64,000 nt of DNA from Tetrahymena thermophila SB210 (lineage: Eukaryota > Ciliophora > Oligohymenophorea > Hymenostomatida > Tetrahymenidae). Positions within the stretch are counted from its first letter, which is position 1. Each line of letters begins with the position of its first letter. This document shows positions 36,652-49,969 of the stretch, in pieces. A model generated the notes under the pieces. It saw only the letters and a list, made by a program, of their open reading frames with translations. It was not told where the DNA came from and did no database searches. Made by a program: the position numbers and the translations under genes. The DNA lies in contig NW_002476320.1 of assembly GCF_000189635.1 (NCBI RefSeq), positions 186,001 to 250,000 of the forward strand, given 5' to 3'.

Positions 36652-38562
36652 TCAATCAGTTCTTACTTGTCCTACAATAACAGTTATATCATCAGACTTA
36701 CCTCCCATATAATAATGTTTGCTGGCTCTTGCTTTTTAAGCAAAAGGAGAATCATATAACCATGATAAAGAGAATGTCTTAGCCTAACCTCCTATATCTT
36801 TTGCTAATGATTGAACATCAACAATTTTATCCTTCATAACATATTGAGTTATTTGTTATCTAATTTGTTCAAAGCTCATGTTATCAAACAAGCCATCTGA
36901 ACCAACAATTACAATATCTTTATCTTTAATTTCGTGTTCAAATTCTAAAGCAGTTGAAGGGTTGTCTCCATTACCCATTCCACCTAACTGTATTATTTAA
37001 AATAAAAATCAGTAAGTAAATTTTCGTTATTTTTAGGATATAATTTTACTAATTATTTGCAAATTCAATCAATAATTTATTGTAAATATTATAAATGAAT
37101 AATTAATTAATTAGTTAGTTACCTGATAGGGGAAATTAAATGACTTTTATTGCTCTTTAAATCCAAAGACAAGTCTTGGTGAGTTATGTTCATCTAATCT
37201 GTAGATGCAGTAACCTGAGTCGCCAATGTAGGAGGTTTTCAAGATGTTCTTTTCTTAGTCAACAGTGACCAAAACAAGAGTGCTTTTTATATCGTTTTTT
37301 AATTTAACTTTAATTTAAGAAAGTTAATAGAAAAGTTTACCTTGATCCCATAATTTGTGTTGCTTAAGCAGAGTGTATGAGGAGAAGCTTAGGATTGCTG
37401 ATGTACTTGAGTACATTTGACTTGTAATTTTGTTCGACGCTAAATTTTTAACAAAGAATTAACAATAGATTCTAAGAATTCCAATTTTTTGAGAGAAAGT
37501 TGAGTAGGAAGAATGATAGAAAAATAGTAGAAATTAAAAAGTAAATTTAATTATTTTTTTTTTAAGGCTGAAATTAAATAAAGATTTTGTGCTTTTTTGT
37601 TGGTAGGCTTAACTTCAAGATTTCTAGTTATTTTTACTTAAATTTGTTAGTGGTTCTGTATAAATTAATCAGAAATGATTAATTTTGGTTTGAAATGTCG
37701 TAATATTATAAATAAATTGATATATGCTTTATAAAATAATAACAATTTAATTTAGTGAAAGTAGACGAAGAAAAATAGAAACTTTCCCACTCTATTTCTT
37801 TCTTTCTTTTTTTTTTGGTATTCATGCTGATTACATTAAATAATTTGAAATCCATAAAAATCATCCAATTTTTATACAGATGAAAATTCACAAAATTTTC
37901 TGCATCTAAATTCAAAAATTTAATCTACGTATTATTTTTAAAGTAAGTAAGTCAAATTATTATTAAAGCAGTAATTAATTTTTCATAGCTTTTTCTACTT
38001 TTTTTCTTTTATATGAAAACTCTGCCATTTTTAAAAATACTTTGCTCAATTTTTTCTTTCTTCCTCATTTTTGTTTAATAAATTATGAAAATATTACTTT
38101 CTGATCAAACCTCTGCTATATTCAGCTGGGTCAATTCCCTTTTCGGCCCATCCTCCAACGCCATCGGCAACGGCTAACAAGCTGTTTATTTTATAATGTT
38201 AAAAATAAAAATCCAAAAAACACATTAAATATCAAAATCTGCTGCTAGATTGTTATTGTAATGGTTAATAATGAAAGGGCAGATATCCACAATCTTAAAA
38301 ATATTACTTTTTATCAGCGAAGTATGCATCTTCACCTCCTTTTGCTATTTTATCTGGATGAGGTAATACTTGGACACTATGATTTTTTATTTAAGCGATT
38401 TTAATGAAAAGTTGAGCCAAATTGAAGTGCAATATAAAATTTTTTACCTAAAGTCAAAGTAATTGACATGCTTCTTTTCTCTGCATGAAGAATCTTGGTT
38501 TTAATGCTAAATGTAGGCTAATAATCCGAAACTAAGGGCTACTCCACCAGTAATTTAAATTC
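36652..38562 (-). CDS. PP2C-family Ser/Thr phosphatase, PTC7-like
   Basis: Metal-dependent protein phosphatase. Exons from 5' to 3' on the minus strand: 38562-38448, 38376-38308, 38181-38098, 37439-37341, 37282-37123, 36987-36652, with all phases matching. The motifs fit the PTC7/PPTC7 group: HPDKIAKGGEDAYFA, LLAVADGVGGW (metal-binding Asp-Gly), MGSSTLVLV, YIGDSGYCIYR, GGMGNGDNPSTA, VGSDGLFDN, GGKSDDITVIVG. Stop TGA at 36654-36652. The first listed exon has a hydrophobic stretch (ITGGVALSFGLLAYI), perhaps a membrane anchor or targeting segment; PTC7 proteins are often mitochondrial. The initiating exon was not found; it must supply one base of a split codon upstream of 38562. Confidence 0.87.
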
Positions 38563-41500
38563 CTATAAATAAAATTAAGAGTATTATTAATGATAATGAA
38601 AGGATAAATGCGGAATGCTTTAAGCCTTGATATTAAAAAAGCTTTCTAATAAAATTTTTTAAGAAAGAAAGAGTAAAATTACTTTTTTTAGTAAAAAAAT
38701 TCTTAAACTTTTTAGCAAACAGCATTTTTTAGGGTGAATTAATTATAGGTCTATTTATTGTTTTTGAAGAAATCTAGCTTTGATTTTAATATTTTTTTTA
38801 CTTAACTTTATTTATTAAAGCAAGCTGGCTATTAAAAGAGATGGGTAAATTTTAATTTTTGATATTAAGAATAATTATTTATTTATTGTAAATAAATTAT
38901 CTAAAACAGCATTTACTTGCTCATTATAACACTTTTGGCACCAAAATATGTATTTATTAAATCATTAGCTGGAGCATTTTGATTCAGCTAATTCAGATAC
39001 CATAATAGATAGATAGATAGTAGTACCAAAATCTTATTTTAAATTTTGTTATATATTTCTTTATATAAAATTGCTTAACTGCTTAACATAGATTCAATTT
39101 AATAATTGGTACCCATAACAATCAATTATTCATAAATCATATAAAGCTAATCAATCAATATGAATTTAAGGTAAAAATTAAATCACCCTACTTTGTTTTT
39201 TTATTATAAATAATTAGCCAATAAACCTTCTTGTTATTCTTCGAATCTGAATTTCATATATCTCTAAACAAATTATAATATTAAAAAAATATTAATAATA
39301 TTTAGAATATGCAAACATTTCTAAAGTTCTAATGCATATCTAATCATTAAGAAAGTATATCGATTCATCAAATTATGAAATAAAACATTGCATTTATATT
39401 TAAGTATTAATTATATCTACTTGTTATTTAGAATATTTTAAAAATAAAAGCTGTAATTTAGAATATTTTAAAAATAAAATAGAAAATATTATTTATTGTT
39501 ATATTCATCAATAATAAAGAACAATTAAATACAATAATAAATTACAAAAGTTTTTATACTTTTTACATTTAAGCATGCTTTAATTAAAAAGTGCAAGATG
39601 ATTTATTTAAAACTTTAGAATTTTGTTATTTTTAATATGGAATAGAAATAAAAAAGCAATAAATGATATTTATGGTATTTACAACTGATTTGCTTTTATT
39701 TTTGAATTCATTTACATCTAAACTATTTTCACTACAATATTTTACTATTTTATCATTTTATAATCCCTTATTTACATTTGAGAAATCGTATAAATCATTA
39801 TCAATTTTTATAATTGCACTCTTTTTTTAATAGATCAATTCAAGTACGCCTAAAAAATGTAGTCAAAAATATAATAAAGTTTTAGTTCGCAAAATAAATA
39901 AAATATCTAATGTTATTTATTTAAAGATTTTATTTAATAAGTTAATAATTTGATTATATATTACAATATTATCCATTTTCTCGCCCTTGTGTTAAGGTTA
40001 AAAAGTAGGTAGAGGTTTTTTAAATTTCCAAATTTAGGGCTCCTTCAGCTACTTTGTCGATTTCGCTTATCAGGAAATAGGGTATATTTTGTTTATTTGA
40101 AGGTAATAATCATTTAAGATGAAATCAAAGATTGAATACTTAATTTAGAACCAAATAGATATATTAATTAATTTCACCTAATAAGTAGTTAAATAATTTT
40201 TTATTTTCTAAATCATGGATATTCATTCTATGTATCTATTTAATCTATAATTCTTGATTGAATCTAAGTTCCATTCAATTTTATTTTAATTTCAAGCATT
40301 AAAGTTAGAAAAACACAATCAATAATTTACAACCCACTCGTATAAAAAAAATTTAAGACATTTAACTCCATTTTTAAATAATATTTGTTTATTAGAAGGA
40401 AATAATCACTTAAGATGAAATCAAATATTGGATCGATCCTTAATTTAGAACACAATAGAAATGTTAATTAATTTTCGCCTAATAAGTAGTTAGATGATTT
40501 TTTATTGTCTAAATTATGGAAATTCATTCTATCTATTTAATAAATATATAATTCTTTATTGAATCTAAGTTCCATTCAATTTTATTTTAATTTCAATCAT
40601 TAAAGTTAGAAAAACACAATCAATAATTTACAACCTACTCGTATAAAAATAGCTAAAACCATTTAACTCCATTTTTAAATATCCAACCTTTCCTGAAGAT
40701 AATGCATTCAAAGAGATGGTTATTATTAAGAATGTGATGAAAATAAAGCCTAAAATATAATTTTTTGACCCTTGTTTATGTGAAGAATTAGATTAATTTC
40801 ATTTATTTGCAAGCTATAATAATTTTAAGTATTGTCTTTAAAAAATAATTTTACTTATTTAAAGATAACAACATTTCTTTTTATTTCAGCTTTAAATAGA
40901 TTTATGAAATTTTTAAAGGATCTTTATTGCTATAAGATAGATAGACATTTGCTTTATTTATCTCCATGTTTATTAATTTTTTACTAGATTTTATATCAAG
41001 TAAATATTATTCATATGTAAAAAAGCTTTATAATTGTATCTTTAAGTTAAAAATGGTATCAGTAACATTACAAATACAAAGAGTAAATGATATATTTTAA
41101 TAATTTTATTAAGTGATCTAAGTAGATTATTAAATTAAAGTATTAAAAATTAGAAATATTTTAAAAATTTGCAGAACATATTTAAATAAATGTATTTGTT
41201 ATTTTTGAAATAGCTCCTACTTTATTTTTCAAAATTTAAAAGCAATGTTAAGCTTTCAAAAATAATCTGTAATCATGATATTCTTCTTAATAATAATGGA
41301 TTGCTTCACAGAAATGAATTTATTATTATTAACAAATGCTAGAATAGAAATATATGACCTTTTAGTTAGTAATTATGAAGGATCCAAGTTTAATTGTTGG
41401 TTTTAAATATTATTTTAATAATAAGATAATGCTTAAAAAATGCATAAAAAATATTTAAATGATTTACTATGTAATTAGCTACACTTTATTTTCAAAAATT

Positions 41501-41785
41501 AAAGGCAGAATTGAGTTTTAAGAAATAATTAGACTAATTGATTATTGTCTGTAATCATCGAATTTCTCTTAATTAAAGAAGAATGCTTCTCCAAAATTAA
41601 TTATTCAAAAATAAGAAAAACTATGAATTAAATGACGTTTTAGCTTAAAAATGGATAACTTTAATTTATTTGCTTGTTTATAAAAATTTTTATATCTTTT
41701 GAAAAGGTTTAAAAATATATAGTAATCACTATTAGAGTGCTAATTTATAGGTTTTTTTTTTTTTTTGAAAATATTTGCAAATAAA
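38563..41785. other. Long AT-rich region up to the assembly gap
   Basis: May hold the first exon of the PP2C gene. Otherwise no gene seen. Contains the duplicated ~300-bp block at 40090-40680 and a weaker repeat pair at about 41215-41330 and 41480-41590. Confidence 0.55.
40090..40680. repeat. Direct duplication of a ~290-bp non-coding block
   Basis: Copy A about 40090-40378 and copy B about 40387-40680 share long stretches such as GAATCTAAGTTCCATTCAAT and AAACACAATCAATAATTTAC, and both end in CATTTAACTCCATTTTTAAA. Divergence is a few percent to ten percent by eye. No coding potential. Confidence 0.9.
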
Positions 41786-41885
41786 NNNNNNNNNNNNNNN
41801 NNNNNNNNNNNNNNNNNNNNNNNNNNNNNNNNNNNNNNNNNNNNNNNNNNNNNNNNNNNNNNNNNNNNNNNNNNNNNNNNNNNNN
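41786..41885. other. Assembly gap (100 N)
   Basis: Exactly 100 N, the usual placeholder for a gap of unknown length. The flanks are a poly(T) tract on the left and short GGGA/TCCC-rich repeats on the right. Confidence 1.
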
Positions 41886-42214
41886 TTTTAAATAAACTTG
41901 TTCCCTCAAAATTTCAGTTTTTAGGAATTTAGAAGGGATGAAAAAAATTTTTTTTACATATTTGTTCCCTCCAAATTACCATAAATTGAGTATTTAAGAG
42001 GGATTAAAAAGCTCAATCCCTTCTATCTACCCCTCCCCCCCCCAAAAATAATATTAAAAAAATAAATTTAAATTACAGATTAGAAAAGGTTTGTGTGTAC
42101 TTACTAGTTTAATAGCATGCAGAAATCCTACAAGATGAAATGATAGGTGATGATCTTAATAGCGATTTAAGCTAATTCAATTTAGTTTTTATTTATTTAT
42201 TAAGGAATGGATAT
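41886..42214. other. Repeat-rich gap flank and 5' region of the REJ gene
   Basis: Two related ~50-bp copies (about 41898-41945 and 41962-42012) share TTGTTCCCTC and an AGGGAT-like segment. A run of nine C lies at 42035-42043. No gene seen before the ATG at 42215. Confidence 0.6.
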
Positions 42215-45200
42215 ATGAACTATAATTTAATTTTGATTTGGGTATAAGCTCTACTTTACAGTCTTAATTTGTAATTAAATAATCAGTAAATAATAAGTGG
42301 CTTAAAGCCTGCATATTAACAAATAAATGGCTTATAATAATTTACAGCAATTTTTATATCTCCAACGCTTCTACTAAGTATTTCATTTAATAAAAGGGTT
42401 ATTTTTAAGATTTTTGCATCCAAAAACAGCTTTAGAGGGATTTATTTTGTTAAAATTAGAATCTTAGGCGAGATAAATTCAAATGGTATTAATTTATTAT
42501 TTGTTTGGTTGGTAACTAATTAATTTAGAATAATTTACTTAAAAAAGGCTTAAGAGATCAATTTATCATATAATATTTAATAAATCACAAAAATTATTAA
42601 TCTGAATCCCCTAAAAATAAATTGAATTAACAATGAAAACTTAGAAAATCAGAACATTTCTATTGATTATTTTACAAAGTCAAATTTTTCATTAATAAAT
42701 TATATACAAAAGTATTAATTTCTTTTAATAATTTAATAGTCTTAAAATGCTTATATACTTTTCAATGGATAGATTGCACCTAATAGTAACTGATTTAATA
42801 AGGTTTTAATCCTAATTGTAAATATCTTTTGAATTATAGTTTTATTATTAAATAATTTTTTATAAATTTAAGTTAGTTATTGCATAATTAATTACCTTTA
42901 TCCTGCATAACAATTTGACATAGACAATGTGAAAAAATATTTCTTAGACATGAATTGCTTAAATGAAATTTATTTTAGCGATTAATATTTTTTATCAGGG
43001 GCTAGCTGTACTTCAAATAATGATATAACAATAAAATATACTCCTGAAAACAAGTAAAAATAATTACTAATAAAAGAAAAATTATGATATAAATATTTAA
43101 ATGTTTACTTAATCAAAATTTCAGTTTAAATTCACTTATTTAATATAAAAAGAGAAATCACAATATTTTTAATGTTTTAATTTGATATTCTTATATAATT
43201 TTCAAAATATCTTATAAATAAATTAGGAATACAAAGATATATTCCTTTACCTTTATATTTTAAATTGTAGCCGCTTTACCTGCTGACTATACTTTAAAAT
43301 CGATTGTCGAAATAAATAATGTCTCTTATCAAAGCGATATGGGATATTATACTGAGTAAAATAATGGATATTCTTTTAATTAAAATGGTGTGTATTAATA
43401 ATCGTAAAATGTAGATAGTTTAACACTCAAAATAACACCATTTAATAGGAATATTGGGAATTAATATCAAATTTATTTGTAAAAATTAGTACTAATTGTA
43501 TAATTGGTAAATTTAATTATTAAATTTATTAATATCTATAATATTGGTTAATTAATAAGAATATTAAAAAATTATTTCAATTATAATTATGGTCAGACTA
43601 AATAAATAGACATTTTAAGAAAAAGTCCGAATAAATTTTTTTGAAAATAGGCTTCGGCTCAATAAATTTAGCCAAAATTATGATTCAATTTAACCTTAAT
43701 TAAAATTATAAAATGCAATTTTATTTTATAAACAGCTTTTATTTAATTTTTTTAAATATGAATTCCCAATTAAAAATATTTATAACATAATATAGTGCTA
43801 AATAAATTGTTCATAGTGTGATTCTAATTAATTATGCTTATAATGCTATCCTGGGTATTACCTTCAGCAAAAAACAAACTAATGTGTAACTTCTTGCGAT
43901 TATAACTAATTTGTGAATTAATTGAGCTAGTGCTAATCATGTGATCCAGGTTGTAAAACTTGTAAAGGTCCATATCCAAATAACTGTTTATCATGTAACA
44001 TAGGACTATATTATAATTAAACCACATAATAATGCATTTGTGATCCAACCTGTTAAACTTGTGATGGTCCAAGTTAAACTAATTGTTTATCTTGTAGCTC
44101 TGGGTTATACTATTAGTAAGCTGCAAAACAGTGTGTATAATCTTGTAATTAAAATTAATTTCCAAATTAATAATTGTAATAATGTTAATCATGTGATTAA
44201 AGTTGTGCAAGTTGTGATGGAAAGGACCCAAACAATTGTTTAAGTTGTTACCCTAACACCTTTCTCTACAACAAAAATTGTGTAAGCCTTTGTCCAAATG
44301 GGTTTTAAAGTAATTTTACTGCTCATACATGCGATTCATGCTAAAATTATTGGAGCCTATAATGCAATCCCTGCTATGCGAGCTGTAAAAAATGTGATTA
44401 GTCATAGATTTAAAATTAATAATGTCAGACTTGCTATAATGAAACAAGATAAATAGATGTTTAAAGTAAAAAATGCCTTTGCAAAAACTAAAACGATACA
44501 AGGAATATATTTTATTAATGTAGCTATGAAAATATTGCTGTCATTGATGCAAAATTAAGTTCTACATCTCCATAGCTCAGTATTGACTTGGGATCTCCAT
44601 TGATGAATATCATATCAAATACACCTTAGTCTTTGTGCTCATAGATATTTGATTAAACAACACTAGGCCTTCTTGGGTTAGATTCTTAATGCGAAATCAA
44701 TGGGAATAGAATTTTGGTTAACTTAAGTAACTTAGTTTTATTAAATATTAGATAATTCAACTCATGAAATTTATTAATAAATACTTTCATTTTTTAAATG
44801 TTTTAATCTAATCTAATTTTATTTTAATTATTTTAATAAATAGGCGACTCATCGACAATCATGGAAAATAATTCAATTAATTTTTTGCCAAATAAGCTGC
44901 AGTTTATAGATTATACGGGCACGTTCATTAACATATTTTATAGAAACATTACTTTCTAAGAGTACCCTGGAATCCCTTAACTTTAATTTAGCTATAATCA
45001 CATAGAAAATAGCTGTAACTCTATAAATATAACTCTTTACAATATTTAAAACGATGCAGGAAGAAAATTTATGAGTCTAAATTGGACTTTAATTTAAATT
45101 GTAGGCTCGATAAGTAGCGAGTAGTAAGAAAGTATAAAGGAGATCTTATTAAAAGCAAGCTAAATCAAAAACACAAGTTTAATAATAGATCCTAAATTCA

Positions 45201-48200
45201 TACCCCCAAATATTAATATAACAATATAATTTAGTTATTTACTTAAGGTTAACTAAGCTGGTTCTTAAATGTTCACAATTATTTATCAAAAATAAAAATT
45301 TATAAGAATCAACTATTAGCAATCTTTGTACCCACCAATTTATAGGTTAATTTTCTTTACAATTAATTATTTTTATCAATAAATATTTTTTATTTTTAAA
45401 ATAATAAATAGATCTATGAGCTTGAGTTTCTACTTTTAATTTTACACAGAGATATGCGAGTTAGGCCATATAACTTTTTTTAATGAGCCTGTTGATTTAC
45501 AACTTGTTTCTAACTAGCTTTAAAAGGAAAGCTTAATTCAATACAACTAAACAAGCTTTCAATATGATATTCTCTCTTACTCCTTAGCATCTAACTAAAC
45601 CTTTAATATGAGTGTAAATTTTTTATAAATATTATTAAGAAACACAATCAAAACATACAAACCTATTTATCAAATTTCCTTTAAAGGGTAGATAAATATA
45701 AATAATAGTTCTTAAATTGTTTAATTAATTTAGCTATAACAAAAAATGTAATTAATTCAAATAAATATGTAATTTTGAAATATTCCTCCTAATTATTGAA
45801 TAATATTCCCATGTTATTAATAAAGAGAAATTGAATTTTAATGTTTAAATTTAAATCAAACCTCTTCAAAATGTTCAAATATTAATTATTTTTATTTTTA
45901 ATTATTCAATTTTAATAATAGCTAATTTTGAATTTGAGTTCAGATAGTAATATTACTACCATCCAAAATATATCAGTTAATATTTAAATTACAGATTTGT
46001 ATTTGCAAATTATTGGAGGCTCAAGTCTTGTTTTAGGCTATTAAAATTAAATGGTCTTAAATACTGAATCGAGGGATTATGAGATTCAAGATCCAAATTC
46101 TGCTTCAAATATCAACTTTAGTTGGAAGTGTAATAGCCTATCCTCTAATGACCATATTTGCTATGATTACTAAAATAAGTAGATTTAATTGCAACAAGGG
46201 GTCAGAAACATCTCATTTCCTGCTAAAACGTTTTAGCCATACACTGCAATTTAGATTACTGTTATTGGATAAAAAGATTCTAGATAATCAAATTTCACCA
46301 CTACTTGTATATTCACAGAATTAGATATTCCTCCACTAAATATTTTATATATTGCAGCAAGCACTAACCGAAAAATTAATTTGAATGATGATCTTAATTT
46401 TTAAATAAATTATGGTGAGAATGTTTCATCAGATTACTTGTCTTATGCAGGAGCTATATTATATGATAATAATCCAGTTGCAGCAATCAAATTTGATTAT
46501 TTCCAAGTTAGATTCAGAATTTGGAACTATTTTTAAAATATAGATCCCTCAAAACCAACACTTTAAATAAGATTTTCTGTTTATAATCCGCTATTTGTTA
46601 TGCCAAGCTTGTCTACAGTTAGCATTTAAATTAATATTCCCCCTCAGAATTGCGTTTTAAGTATAAATCCCTTATAAGGAATAGCGCTTGAAACTATCTT
46701 CTAGATATAATTATTGAATTGTACAGATGAAGATCTTCCTCTAACTTACTAGTTTTTCTATTACAATAGTGCTGATGATGCCCATCAAGAATTAATTTCT
46801 CCCTGGAATATATTAAGAAGATAAATATAAGATTAAACTATCAAAAACTTAATTTAAACAGTACTACCTAATGGAAATCTAGTTGTTATGGTATAGGTCA
46901 TGGATTCTTACCTAGGAGTTTATAATACCTCTTCTATAATATAGGTTCAAGATTAGAATAAATCAGCTGACGAATATTATAAACTGGTAAATCAACTCAC
47001 TTCATAAACTTTATAGAGCTCAAATATATAAGTCACTAACTAACTAGTGATTTTAAGCATCATAGCAGAAGACATTAGTAAAAACAATAACTTTCATAGC
47101 AAATGAATGATTTAGAAACACTACTGATTTAAAATATATAGCAACTCTCTTTCTAAATACCTAAATTCTCCCTTTTGTCTACATTTGCGAACAAAGTAAC
47201 TGCTTAGCTATCATAACTACTCTTTAGCTCATCTTAATAAAACAATGTTACCACATAGAAAAATAAAATATTTGGTTAACTGTAAACAATACTCCAAAAT
47301 ACTAATTCAAGCATATAAAGCAGTAATCTTAGTCATTTACAACAAAATAATGATATTTAAATTTAAAATATGGTGGATTCTTTTAAAATTTTAAATTCAA
47401 GCGTTAGTTTGTTAAGTAATAACTCATACGAAGATTTTTAGTCATACGATAAAATATCGAGTTAGATTGGAAATCTTCTTAATAACATTAGCTTACCAAA
47501 CTAAGGACAAATTATTTTAAATGGTGACTTGTCCACTCATTTGTCAGATAAAGTAACATAGAAAAACCTATTCAAATACGTTCTAAGTATAGATGACGAC
47601 AATTCTGAAAATTAAACTAGCATTTTTAGTATTTCAAGAAATAATTATAAGTAAAACATATATGAAAATACTTCAGATTTTTAGGCGTACACATAACAAT
47701 TCAAAAATATTAGTTAAAACTTCACTTACTCTAAGAATGAAGTAATATCACCATAGATTTATAATTTTTCTTCTTAAGCAGCATTAAATCAGTCTACTAT
47801 CATTTACTAGTTTAATAATACAAATTCTAGTAAGTTATATAAAATGACATGCCTTTAATAAAATAATCTTTCTTGGAGCTAATAAAATTGTGGTATCACT
47901 AAAATTTCTTAAGATCGCTACGTGTGCAGCTGTGCATCCTAAAAACCAACAACCATTATTGAAGATATTGATGACATGTTGTTAAAAAATAAAAATCTGC
48001 AGACAGCATTTGGAGAATAAGGGCTATTAAATATAGCAAGCTTTGATAACTTTTAAATGTATATAGTATTTTGGCTATTGCTAAGTTTCACATTGTTTCA
48101 AATTTTATTATTTTTAATTGGAAAATTCTTAGACAAATACTCAGTAAAAATGAGATACTCAAAAGTTCATATTCAAGAATTAAATAATTAATTGTAAAAT

Positions 48201-49194
48201 GAATAATAAGAATAGGCATAACAATAATAAGAATAATAATCATAAATTTATGATAATAACTTAAATATTTGCGAAAATTCTTAAATGATAAATAATGATG
48301 TATTCCAGAACTCTCCTTTTACTCACCAGTTTAAAAGCAATGAAAATGTCTAACCAGAAATTTTGTAAAATCAATAGATTTTATCACCTTCTGATTAAAA
48401 AATAGATAATTAATTTAATAGAAGAAGAAAAAGATAAAAATTCCTCAACTTATAAACATAACAAACATAAAGAAACTTAAAACTATTTTAACAACAAAAT
48501 ATTGAAATGAACGTAGAGAAGACTGAATCAAACTAAAAATAACAATCAAGCTCTAAAAGTGTTGAAAGAATCAAAACTCAAGCAAACTCATAAACTGAAA
48601 TAAAATAGGTTTAAGATGAAGAAGAAATCTAAAAAATAAATGTTTATTTGTAACTTCCTAAAGCGAAGAAGGTAGCAATTTTTCATTAATTTTTTAGTAT
48701 TTTTTATATTTTTGATGATATCCTTTCACGACCATTAAGATTCACTCTGCTTTACTTAAAAACAATACACACGTTAGTTATTTCAATATTGTTCTAAGGT
48801 TATAATATGCTCATTTAGCAGGTAATAATAGCTATAATAAACAGCTCATTAATGAAGATTGCTTTTTTTGGGATTATACATACATTCAAAAAGGGTAAAA
48901 TAGGTAAAACCGTATCTCTAGTTTTGTAAATAGTAATAAGCTTAGTTTATTACTATGTCATTTTAGCAGTATCTAGTGGTAAAACTCCAAGCGAGTCGAA
49001 TTAATTTATAATCCTATTTATAATATCTTTTCTAACAGAAATGGTATTTGTAGAGTTAATAAAGTCATTTTTTATGATCTTGTTGATTTCAAAATACATT
49101 AAATATAATCAATCCAAAAATATTTTTGGTAAATTGTATAATTTATTTGATTTAAAATAAACAATACTTAATATAGATGTTTGAGCCAAATTTA
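42215..49194 (+). CDS. REJ/GPS receptor-like protein (polycystin-1-like), cysteine-rich
   Basis: Start ATG 42215 with a signal peptide (MNYNLILIWVQALLYSLNL). Several introns lie between 42480 and 46000. A furin-like Cys-rich block (about 43800-44510; CDPTCQTCDGPSQTNCLSC and similar) is followed by a long ectodomain with a clear REJ signature (about 46640-46930; CVLSINPLQGIALETIF, DEDLPLTYQFFYYN, LPNGNLVVMVQVMDSYLG). A GPS-like motif at 47850-47925 (CLQQNNLSWSQQNC, then YVCSC) precedes the first TM (MYIVFWLLLSFTLFQILLFL, about 48058). A Gln-rich cytoplasmic stretch and about four more TMs follow, ending at TGA 49192-49194. Polycystin-1 relatives sense or adhere at the surface; no PLAT domain was seen. 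The function here is unknown. Confidence 0.82.
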
Positions 49195-49969
49195 TAAATA
49201 TATTTTTTGTTTTTCACTTAAAAGAAAATAATATCACCTTTTAAAACTATTTGTTTTAAAATTACATTAATTTTTTAGAATTTAATTTATTTTTTTAAAA
49301 TTTAATTTAAAATAATGATGTAAAATTTTAAATATCATCAGCTTGAGTATTGGTTTTTAGCAATGAAAATCGACACCTTCATACTAATTTTTTAGATAAA
49401 AACTAAAGAAAATACTAAAGGATAGAATCTATATTCATCTTTAATTTTAAAACAAATACTATTACTATTCAAAAAATAATTCCTAGAGAAGAAATCCAAC
49501 AAAATGTTCTATTTTTTTCTAATTTTCTCAAAGTTTCCTAATGTCGAAAGTTAGAAAAAATGTTTTTAAATGAAAATTATCAACAACAGAAAATGCAAAT
49601 CTTCTCTTTTGTTCTATTTTTATTTTTCTCTTAAGCAATTAATTTGACTTAGTTCAAATACCGTAATACTCCGTTTTTGAAATTTTACGAATTTCGAGTA
49701 TTGAGGTAAGTTACATCTAAAATTATGTTCAAAATTTGAGAAATTAAACATAAAAAAAATATTTTAAAATTTAATAAAAATAGGTTGATAAAAAAAATTA
49801 AAAATAGAAAGTGTAAAATTAACTTAAAATCATAAAAATTAAATGAAATATCACCATCTGTACCTACACAGTTCGTGATATTTTAATTACAGGATTAGCA
49901 ATAGAAAAACAAGAAATTTTTAGTTAATGAAATCACATTTAATATTTATAATTTTATTGATTAATTTTA
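49195..49969. other. Convergent intergenic region
   Basis: Lies between the 3' ends of the REJ gene and the TPR gene. AT-rich, no gene seen. Confidence 0.6.

Noticed and set aside
37706-37915. Minus-strand frame of 69 codons inside the PP2C gene
   Set aside because: It lies in the large intron between 37440 and 38097, is Lys/Phe-rich, and fits no PP2C segment.
38900-39010. Minus-strand ATG candidates for the first PP2C exon (e.g. ATGGTATCTGAATTAGC)
   Set aside because: None ends at a donor in the phase needed to join 38562, and each meets TGA quickly.
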